A DNA stretch of 5,987 bases from a bacterium CG2_30_54_10 (GTDB taxonomy: Bacteria; Muiribacteriota; Ozemobacteria; Ozemobacterales; Ozemobacteraceae), in the NCBI GenBank assembly GCA_001872985.1, contig MNYA01000028.1, positions 1 to 5,987 on the forward strand, given 5' to 3'. The number at the start of each line of letters is the position of its first letter. Within the stretch, counting starts at the first letter, position 1. This document shows, one piece after another, positions 1-3,920 of this stretch. The position numbers and the translations under genes are program-made. Under the pieces are notes generated by a model, which was not told the origin of the DNA, did no database searches, and saw nothing but the letters and a program-made list of their open reading frames with translations.

Positions 1-105
1 CCGGAGGGCGCAAAGCGCCCGACCGCGGGGGATGAGCCTCGCGAATTCACTTCGCGAGGCGAAGGGGGGCGCGTGCCCCCCTTTTTTGAGAAGTTACGAT
101 TAAAC
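1..105 (+). repeat. Dispersed 105-bp structured repeat, copy A (may extend left of window)
   Basis: This stretch aligns without gaps to 2484-2588 with 97 of 105 bases identical. It contains three consecutive hairpins. Hairpin 1 is GGGCGC (6-11) pairing with GCGCCC (15-20) around an AAA loop. Hairpin 2 is GCCTCGCGAA (36-45) pairing perfectly with TTCGCGAGGC (51-60) around TTCAC. Hairpin 3 is GGGGGGC (64-70) pairing with GCCCCCC (75-81), followed by six T. A conserved tail (GAGAAGTTACGAT) follows. No coding function is evident. It begins at the window edge, so its true left end is unknown. It is best read as a dispersed palindromic element that also supplies a terminator. Confidence 0.85.
64..87 (+). 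terminator. Rho-independent terminator-like hairpin in repeat copy A
   Basis: A perfect 7-bp G/C stem (64-70 with 75-81, loop GCGT) is followed directly by TTTTTT at 82-87, the form of an intrinsic terminator reading rightward. It would stop a plus-strand transcript entering from the left, ahead of the convergent minus-strand glycosyltransferase gene. In the minus direction the hairpin is followed by TTCGCC, not a T-tract, so it is a poor terminator for the glycosyltransferase cluster. Confidence 0.5.
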
Positions 106-115
106 GGCGTAATGT

Positions 116-129
116 GCCCGACCGCAGGG
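116..129 (+). repeat. 14-bp fragment of the 105-bp repeat
   Basis: GCCCGACCGCAGGG is identical to 2500-2513 inside repeat copy B, and the corresponding part of copy A differs at one base. It lies just past the end of copy A, in the 57-bp space before the glycosyltransferase stop codon. It may be a remnant of a second, degraded insertion. The match is short and could be chance. Confidence 0.35.
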
Positions 130-162
130 AGTGGGATTAGCGAAGAAGATTCGGGTGAAAAT

Positions 163-1380
163 TCAGTCGGCAAGGACGCCCTGGAAGGCTTGAAGATGCT
201 TGCGCATGGTGTCTTCCCAGGAAAATCGGCCGGCCCGTTTTACCGCACGGAGACGATAATGCCGGTCATTGCCATGTTCCGCCGCTTTTTGCATCGCTGC
301 CATGAGGGAATGCCCTGTCGGGGCTTCGGCATACCAGGCGGCATCCCCACATACCTCGGGAACCGGGCCGACGCGAAGCGCCACGACCGGACAACCGCAA
401 GCCATCGCCTCAAGCGGGGTCATTCCGAAACTCTCGCACCAGGAAGGGAATACCAGCGCAATCGCATTTGAATACCAGCCGGGAAGCTCGCTGTTAGGAA
501 CAGCTTTATGAAAGGAAATTCTCTTTCCGAGACACTTTTCTTCGATCTTCTTCTGGATCCATGCAAAATATCCAGAATTGAATGGATGTCCGATGATGGC
601 TACGGGGGGGAGTTCAGGGGCCAGAGCGAGCGCATCCACAAGAATTTCGAGGCCTTTATAAACGTATAAATTCGATACGAATAGAAAAAATGGCCCGTGC
701 GGAGCCTCGTCAGGCAGCTTGTTCGCGGGATGGAACTGAATGCTCCGGCCATGCGGAATCACCTCGGCCCGCAGATGCCCCTCGCGGCGCTCGACCACTC
801 CGCGGGATGCTTCCGACAGAAAGAGCACCAGATCTGATTTCCGAACCGCGGTGACCGACAGAAACTCCAGGAGGAGCTGCCGCATTGCCGCGGCCTTTCC
901 CTCGAAATGCGCAAGCATACGCCTGACGCGGGGATAAAATGGGGCGATATTCTGAAGCATCACCACGAGCGGGATTTTTGGGTTTCTCATCGGAACAATG
1001 TTCGCCGGGCAAAACAACAGGTCTACGGCCTCACGCTCGCAAAGGTCGAGCATGGTTGTGTTTTCCCAGACAAATCTGTCGATCAGCCCCTTTCCGGATT
1101 CCGAAACCGGAAATATCCTGACATTTCCGCAGGAAGCGGGAAGCTCCAAAGCGGCTTTTATGTTGGTATCCGCTGCCGAACCTACTGCCGAAGCCGTAGC
1201 CGGAATCGCTGTCGAACCTGCCGGCGAGCCTGTCAGCGAGCATGCCGGAACGAAACCTTCAGGAACCGCGAAGATAAAAAAATCCTTCGGGGAAAGCGGT
1301 GGAAGCGAGCTGATGAGGTGCTGAAGATAGGTTACACCTCCTCCGGCAACCGCTGCAGCCGCATTGATGAAAACCCTCAT
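163..1380 (-). CDS. GT4-type glycosyltransferase (group 1), 405 aa
   Basis: This is a cytoplasmic or peripheral GT-B fold enzyme that would move a sugar from a nucleotide-sugar donor to a glycan or lipid acceptor; the sugar and acceptor cannot be read from sequence. The N-terminus MRVFINAAAAVAGGGVTYL is the typical glycine-rich opening of such enzymes. The C-terminal Glycos_transf_1 domain carries FVSNLYVYKGLE (Lys242), and FPSWCESFGMTPLEAMACG supplies the E-x7-E motif (Glu316, Glu324), followed by GCPVV. Length is normal for the family. I chose the ATG at 1380 because homology begins there and because it overlaps the upstream gene's stop as ATGA. The same frame is open to 1749, but that extension is repeat-derived Gly/Phe/Ala/Cys sequence. 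No strong Shine-Dalgarno is adjacent, consistent with translational coupling. Residues about 44-77 form a low-complexity Ala/Ser/Gly/Thr/Pro insert between the first strands of the N-domain. The gene is solitary, with no other polysaccharide genes in view. Confidence 0.93.
   Translation of the reverse strand: MRVFINAAAAVAGGGVTYLQHLISSLPPLSPKDFFIFAVPEGFVPACSLTGSPAGSTAIPATASAVGSAADTNIKAALELPASCGNVRIFPVSESGKGLIDRFVWENTTMLDLCEREAVDLLFCPANIVPMRNPKIPLVVMLQNIAPFYPRVRRMLAHFEGKAAAMRQLLLEFLSVTAVRKSDLVLFLSEASRGVVERREGHLRAEVIPHGRSIQFHPANKLPDEAPHGPFFLFVSNLYVYKGLEILVDALALAPELPPVAIIGHPFNSGYFAWIQKKIEEKCLGKRISFHKAVPNSELPGWYSNAIALVFPSWCESFGMTPLEAMACGCPVVALRVGPVPEVCGDAAWYAEAPTGHSLMAAMQKAAEHGNDRHYRLRAVKRAGRFSWEDTMRKHLQAFQGVLAD
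1165..1251 (-). repeat. Low-complexity insert within the glycosyltransferase gene
   Basis: This part of the glycosyltransferase gene encodes a run rich in Ala, Ser, Gly, Thr and Pro (about residues 44-72). Read on the plus strand the DNA shows irregularly spaced variants of CCTnnTGCCGAA and CCTGCCGGCGAG, resembling the GCC..GCCGAA core of the 18-bp array at 1498-1605. It sits where family members normally have a short loop after the FxVPEG strand, so it looks like an in-frame expansion that the fold tolerates. The boundaries are approximate. Confidence 0.5.
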
Positions 1381-1793
1381 TGCCGACTTCGGGTATTCCC
1401 TCCCCGGTTCAGGGTTTTCCAACCGTCCTCCCACCACAACCTCGATGCCTGTCTTGATATCGGCAAACTGCCATGGTATGTAGAATGCTTTGCCAATGCC
1501 TGCGCAGATGCCGAAGCCTGCGCAGAGACCGAAGCCTGCGCAGATGCCGAAGCCTGCGCAGAGACCGAACCCGGCGCAGAGATCGAACCCCGCCCAGAAA
1601 TCGAGGCCGGCCCATGCGCCGGTTCTAACCCCGATGGCGAAACCCGCTCCGGTGCCGAAGGCAATGCCGACGCCGACCCCGATCCGAGAACAGGGTTGCA
1701 CGCGGCGACCATGGGTTCCACTTGTTGCTGGGACGGGCACTCCGAGCATTTCATCCGGATAAATGGATCACTGAAAACGGAATACTTTAGCAT
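1377..1793 (-). CDS. Ser/Ala/Gln-rich 138-aa protein of unknown function with hexapeptide repeats
   Basis: I do not recognise a family. The case for a real gene is positional. Its ATG lies 1 nt after the stop of the 90-aa gene (TGA-G-ATG), an AAGGA Shine-Dalgarno sits 7 nt upstream, and its TGA overlaps the glycosyltransferase ATG as ATGA. The protein has a short Cys-containing N-terminus (CSEC at 16-19, another Cys at 32). A Ser/Ala/Pro/Gly-rich stretch follows (37-75), then repeats of S-A/V-S-A-Q-A (about 76-99) from the 18-bp DNA array. The tail (100-138) is basic and Trp-containing, with RLWWEDGWK. I see no signal peptide or membrane segment. The low complexity leaves open a rapidly diverging or decayed gene whose translation now mainly serves to couple the glycosyltransferase. 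The same DNA is open in other frames, so its coding status is less certain than that of its neighbours. Confidence 0.55.
   Translation of the reverse strand: MLKYSVFSDPFIRMKCSECPSQQQVEPMVAACNPVLGSGSASALPSAPERVSPSGLEPAHGPASISGRGSISAPGSVSAQASASAQASVSAQASASAQALAKHSTYHGSLPISRQASRLWWEDGWKTLNRGGNTRSRQ
1498..1605. repeat. 18-bp tandem repeat array, six units, with a perfect 36-bp higher-order duplication
   Basis: On the plus strand the units begin at 1498, 1516, 1534, 1552, 1570 and 1588. Units 1 and 3 are GCCTGCGCAGATGCCGAA; units 2 and 4 are GCCTGCGCAGAGACCGAA. Bases 1498-1533 are therefore repeated exactly at 1534-1569. Units 5 and 6 (CCCGGCGCAGAGATCGAA, CCCCGCCCAGAAATCGAG) are diverged, and weaker 18-bp periodicity may continue to about 1690. 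The unit length is a multiple of three, so gain or loss of units keeps the frame. It encodes S-A/V-S-A-Q-A in the 138-aa gene. There are no unique spacers, so it is not a CRISPR. Confidence 0.9.
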
Positions 1794-1794
1794 C

Positions 1795-2067
1795 TCATTG
1801 TCCTTTGGAGTAAGACGGGCCGGGCCAGGGCGTCCCGCTCAACTCTTGCAGCTCGAACCTGAGTTTCTGCGATTGCGAATCGATCGCATTCAGACGCTCG
1901 ATCTCGTCTTTGCACTTCGAGGTGATAGCGTCTTCGATCGCTTTTTCCTCTCGCTTCAAAGCTTCCAGGGAGTTGTTCATAAGCTTGATCCTAAGAAGTT
2001 CCTCTTGAGACAGCTCCGATTTCGGCTGGATCTTCTTTCGGTTAAACATCGGAATCAACACACCCAT
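1795..2067 (-). CDS. Small coiled-coil protein of unknown function, 90 aa
   Basis: I do not recognise a family. The ATG at 2067 is preceded by GGAGGT with a 5-nt spacer, one of the best ribosome sites in the window. A second ATG six codons in (Met7) lacks a comparable site, so the longer form is chosen. The protein has a short hydrophobic then basic N-terminus (FNRKK at 8-12). A long charged helix follows, from about residue 18 to 76, with leucine/isoleucine spacing and Glu/Lys-rich flanks (LSQEELLRIKLM, LEALKREEKAIEDAI, DEIERL, KLRFELQEL), strongly suggesting a coiled coil. The end is a short Pro/Gly tail (GTPWPGPSYSKGQ). It has no signal peptide or transmembrane helix. It is the first gene of the minus-strand cluster and ends 1 nt before the 138-aa gene, so it is probably co-expressed with the glycosyltransferase. 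A scaffold or oligomerisation role is possible but unproven. Confidence 0.75.
   Translation of the reverse strand: MGVLIPMFNRKKIQPKSELSQEELLRIKLMNNSLEALKREEKAIEDAITSKCKDEIERLNAIDSQSQKLRFELQELSGTPWPGPSYSKGQ
1801..1805 (-). promoter_or_regulatory. Shine-Dalgarno for the 138-aa gene
   Basis: Read on the minus strand this is AAGGA, with 7 nt before the ATG at 1793. It lies inside the last codons of the 90-aa gene. It supports 1793 as a real initiation site and argues that the repeat-bearing reading frame is translated. Confidence 0.6.
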
Positions 2068-2072
2068 GGGCC

Positions 2073-2078
2073 ACCTCC
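2073..2078 (-). promoter_or_regulatory. Strong Shine-Dalgarno for the 90-aa gene
   Basis: The minus strand reads GGAGGT here, with GGCCC separating it from the ATG at 2067. This near-perfect anti-16S match decides the start of the 90-aa gene and marks the 5' end of the minus-strand cluster. Confidence 0.8.
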
Positions 2079-2142
2079 GTTTCGTTTATTGGTCGGACCC
2101 CAGTGCTTGCTATCGGCTCTATTCGAGTCCGAGTTTACCTGC

Positions 2143-2154
2143 ATTTTCGAAAAT
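2143..2154. promoter_or_regulatory. Perfect 12-bp palindrome, possible operator
   Basis: ATTTTCGAAAAT is its own reverse complement. It lies about 75 bp upstream of the 90-aa gene start, in the zone where the promoter of the minus cluster should be. A dimeric regulator could bind it, but there is only one copy and A/T-rich palindromes of this length can occur by chance. Confidence 0.25.
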
Positions 2155-2158
2155 TTCT

Positions 2159-2192
2159 GTGACTTCTAAATAAAGGGGGGCACGCGCCCCCC
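2159..2192 (-). repeat. Inverted partial copy of the 105-bp repeat (hairpin 3 and tail)
   Basis: Read on the minus strand, 2192 to 2159 aligns without gaps to bases 64-97 of copy A, with 31 of 34 identical. The match includes the exact hairpin GGGGGGCGCGTGCCCCCC and the GAAGT tail. The following tract is TTTATTT instead of TTTTTT, so it could weakly terminate minus-strand transcription entering from the right, just before the minus-strand cluster. Hairpins 1 and 2 of the element are absent. Confidence 0.7.
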
Positions 2193-2277
2193 GGATTATT
2201 GAGATGATGCAAATCTCTGAGCCCACAACGAACGCTTGGAATTTTCGGGGGTGGGGAATCCTGACTGATAGGTTCAT

Positions 2278-2348
2278 GTCGTTGCGAGCGAAGCGAAGCA
2301 ATTCCGATGAACCAGATTGCTTCGTCGGCGCTGCCTCCTCGCAATGAC
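2278..2348. repeat. Imperfect palindromic repeat of the GTCATTGCGAG type, copy 1
   Basis: The ends are inverted: GTCGTTGCGAG (2278-2288) against CTCGCAATGAC (2338-2348), 10 of 11 pairing. A further inner arm pairs CGAAGCAAT with ATTGCTTCG. A related element lies at 5748-5839. Short palindromes with terminal GTCATTGCGAG and inner GAAGCAATC are known as dispersed intergenic repeats in many bacterial genomes. Open frames across it are by-products of the palindrome and should not be called genes. Confidence 0.8.
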
Positions 2349-2410
2349 AAACTCCATCAGGCAACGATTCGCCATTACCGAATTTTCGGGCGAACCGGCG
2401 CGTTTTCGCG

Positions 2411-2419
2411 TGGTATAAT
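2411..2419 (+). promoter_or_regulatory. Extended -10 promoter motif (TGGTATAAT)
   Basis: TATAAT at 2414-2419 is the exact sigma-70 consensus -10 and is preceded by the TGn extension. No good -35 lies 16-18 bp upstream (the region reads CGAACC), which an extended -10 can tolerate. A transcript from here would begin near 2426 and pass through repeat copy B before reaching the aminotransferase at 2703. Use as a promoter is inferred from consensus alone. Confidence 0.4.
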
Positions 2420-2483
2420 TCACCAACTCGAAGGGAAGATTCCGAGTATCACCTCAATAATTCGGGAGCAGCAGCAAAGCAGA

Positions 2484-2588
2484 CCGGAGGGCGCAAAGCG
2501 CCCGACCGCAGGGGATGAGCCTCGCGAATTTACTTCGCGGGGCGAAGGGGCGTGCGTGCCCGCCTTTTTTGAGAAGTTGCGATTGAAC
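2484..2588 (+). repeat. Dispersed 105-bp structured repeat, copy B
   Basis: This is aligned gap-free to bases 1-105 with eight substitutions. Hairpin 1 is unchanged. Hairpin 2 keeps 10 pairs, one now a G-U (2519-2528 with 2534-2543). Hairpin 3 has three changes that break the 7-bp stem of copy A, but GGCG (2549-2552) can pair with CGCC (2561-2564), directly before TTTTTT (2565-2570). It lies in the leader between the candidate extended -10 promoter and the aminotransferase. It is in the same orientation as copy A, so the two bracket the minus-strand cluster. Confidence 0.88.
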
Positions 2589-2592
2589 AAAT

Positions 2593-2622
2593 TTGACCAA
2601 ATGTTCGAAGATGAGATATGAG
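2593..2622 (+). promoter_or_regulatory. Weak candidate promoter for the aminotransferase-pckA operon
   Basis: TTGACC (2593-2598) matches five of six bases of the -35 consensus. An 18-bp spacer leads to TATGAG (2617-2622), a poor -10. Transcription would start near 2630 and give a leader of about 70 nt, avoiding the terminator-like end of repeat copy B. The -10 match is weak. Confidence 0.3.
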
Positions 2623-2655
2623 ATAGTATGGTCGGGCGACCCGCTCGTTTTTATT

Positions 2656-2672
2656 GAACCATTTTTAGGTTC
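2656..2672 (+). other. Small leader hairpin upstream of the aminotransferase
   Basis: GAACC (2656-2660) pairs with GGTTC (2668-2672) around the loop ATTTTTA, ending 13 nt before the Shine-Dalgarno. It would be in the mRNA leader from either candidate promoter. The stem is only 5 bp and I recognise no riboswitch, so a regulatory role is speculative. Confidence 0.2.
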
Positions 2673-2685
2673 GGGCCATGCCACT

Positions 2686-2692
2686 AGGAGGT
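2686..2692 (+). promoter_or_regulatory. Shine-Dalgarno for the aminotransferase
   Basis: AGGAGGT lies 10 nt before the ATG at 2703, slightly long but strong. It fixes 2703 as the start; the out-of-frame ATG at 2678 lies upstream of this site. Confidence 0.8.
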
Positions 2693-2702
2693 AAGCCGTT
2701 CC

Positions 2703-3920
2703 ATGAGTTTAAGTCAACTGGCAAGATCCATTGCCGAATCCCCTACTCTCAGGCTGAACGAAGAGGCCAGGATTCTCAAAGAAAGAGGCGAGGCTGTCAT
2801 TCATCTCGGAGCTGGAGAACCGAAGAACAGGGCGCCCATCAGCGCCATTCTGAGTTCCGCCGCGAAGCTTAACACCGGCGACGTGAAATACACTCCCACC
2901 GAGGGAATTCCGTCTCTGCGAAAGGCCATCATCAGATACACCGAGGAAAACTACAATCGTGTGGTTGCCCCGGAAAACGTGATTGTGACGGCCGGAGCCA
3001 AGCAAGCTTTGTACAACCTGCTGTATACGATACTGAACCCGCAGGATGAGGTGATCGTCCTCGCCCCGTATTGGGTCAGCTACCCCGAAATGATCAAGAT
3101 GGTTTTTGGGGTTCCGGTCATCGTGACCCCCGAAGACGGCAGCTTTTATCCGCGCATGCAGGATATCGAGCATTCCGTAAGCTCTTACACCAAAGCAATC
3201 ATAGTGAACAGCCCCAACAATCCGTCAGGCGTGATGTATCCCGCGAGCTTCATCCAAGAAATCGTCGAATACTGCGAGCGCAAAGGCATATACCTCATCA
3301 TGGACGACATCTACCACAAGCTCGTTTTTGACGGGAAAACACAGATTTCCGCCTATGCATATTCCAAGAAAGACAAAGAGTCCACCAGGGTCATCGTAAT
3401 CAATGGTATATCGAAACTTTACGGAATGACCGGGTTCCGCGTCGGATGGGTCATCGCCCCGAAACCGATCGTCGATGTGATGATCAACGTTCAGGCTCAG
3501 ACCACATCCTGCACATCGATCGTTCTTCAGGCTGCCGCCGAGGGGGCTTTAACGGGCCTGCAAAGCCCGGTCGATGCTCTCCGTCTGACCCTCGAAAACA
3601 ACCGGAACGTGATGATCCAGGAACTTCAATCCTTCAACGGTGTGAAAATTACCAAACCCGACGGCACCTATTATTGCCTTCCTGACTTCCGCGCTTACAG
3701 CAACGACTCGGTGGGTCTCAGCAAGATGCTTTTGAAAAGAGCCCTGGTGGTTGCCGTCCCCGGAAAAGAGTTCGGAATGGAAGGCCACCTCCGTCTGAGT
3801 TATGCAACGACGGTGAAAGATATTACCGAAGGTGTTGCCCGGATCAAATGGGCGATCGATCCGGCTTCCCCCAAGGATATCTACATCGGCGAACGAAAAC
3901 TGGTGAGGGACTGGCTATGA
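2703..3920 (+). CDS. aspB: Class I/II PLP-dependent aminotransferase, probable aspartate aminotransferase (type Ib), 405 aa
   Basis: This cytosolic fold-type I PLP enzyme probably interconverts aspartate and 2-oxoglutarate with oxaloacetate and glutamate. The catalytic Lys238 lies in NGISKLYGMTGFRVGW. Cofactor and substrate elements are GAKQALYNL (Lys100), PYWVSYPE (Trp124), NSPNNPSG (169-176), DDIYHK (Asp202, Tyr204) and HLRLSYA (Arg364, the alpha-carboxylate-binding arginine). The GAKQAL...DEVIVLAPYWVSYPEM pattern closely resembles thermophile and Bacillus-type Ib aspartate aminotransferases, in which a lysine of this segment is reported to bind the distal carboxylate. A broader specificity for aromatic or other amino acids cannot be excluded. 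The enzyme is full length, with a slightly long C-terminus (IGERKLVRDWL). The start follows AGGAGGT. The stop overlaps the pckA ATG as ATGA, so the product oxaloacetate and its consumer are co-translated. The gene symbol is by analogy only. Confidence 0.93.
   Translation: MSLSQLARSIAESPTLRLNEEARILKERGEAVIHLGAGEPKNRAPISAILSSAAKLNTGDVKYTPTEGIPSLRKAIIRYTEENYNRVVAPENVIVTAGAKQALYNLLYTILNPQDEVIVLAPYWVSYPEMIKMVFGVPVIVTPEDGSFYPRMQDIEHSVSSYTKAIIVNSPNNPSGVMYPASFIQEIVEYCERKGIYLIMDDIYHKLVFDGKTQISAYAYSKKDKESTRVIVINGISKLYGMTGFRVGWVIAPKPIVDVMINVQAQTTSCTSIVLQAAAEGALTGLQSPVDALRLTLENNRNVMIQELQSFNGVKITKPDGTYYCLPDFRAYSNDSVGLSKMLLKRALVVAVPGKEFGMEGHLRLSYATTVKDITEGVARIKWAIDPASPKDIYIGERKLVRDWL

Larger units (their letters stand above)
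2068..2702. other. Divergent intergenic region, 635 bp, repeat-rich
   Basis: No convincing gene lies between the divergent 90-aa and aminotransferase genes. Reading left to right it holds the Shine-Dalgarno of the minus cluster, a 12-bp palindrome (2143-2154) and an inverted partial copy of the 105-bp repeat (2159-2192). These are followed by a GTCATTGCGAG-type palindrome (2278-2348), an extended -10 motif (2411-2419), full repeat copy B (2484-2588), a second candidate promoter (2593-2622), a small hairpin (2656-2672) and the aminotransferase Shine-Dalgarno. Promoters for both directions must lie here. I could not identify a clear one for the minus cluster. Confidence 0.7.

Noticed and set aside
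1498..1605. Possible CRISPR array
   Set aside because: The 18-bp units are directly adjacent with no unique spacers, lie inside a coding region, and no cas genes are present.
163..1749. 528-aa version of the glycosyltransferase starting at 1749
   Set aside because: The extra 123 residues are repeat-derived Gly/Phe/Ala/Cys sequence with no family match and no ribosome site. The ATG at 1380 gives the normal family N-terminus and overlaps the upstream stop as ATGA.
1490..1762. Plus-strand 90-codon frame with Pro-Lys-Ala-Gln repeats
   Set aside because: It has an attractive repeat pattern but is only the other strand of the 18-bp array. It has no Shine-Dalgarno and is antisense to a better-supported operon.
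907..2169. Long plus-strand open frame (420 codons) with acidic Ala/Glu/Asp/Cys repeats
   Set aside because: It runs antisense through the glycosyltransferase and both small genes, has no Shine-Dalgarno at its ATG, and its product shows no recognisable domain. Its openness comes from the stop-free tandem array and the G/C-rich complement of real genes.
2119..2364. Minus-strand open frames over the intergenic palindromes
   Set aside because: They run through the GTCATTGCGAG repeat and the inverted fragment of the 105-bp repeat, have no ribosome sites, and give typical repeat-translation peptides such as SLRGGSADEA.
2307..2621. Plus-strand 104-codon frame upstream of the aminotransferase
   Set aside because: It spans two dispersed repeats and a candidate promoter. 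Its peptide is the translation of the 105-bp repeat, and an equivalent translation occurs at copy A.
3848..3916. Upstream in-frame start for pckA
   Set aside because: It would add 23 residues that lie inside the aminotransferase gene and have no counterpart in PckA proteins. The ATG at 3917 has a reasonable ribosome site and the ATGA overlap.
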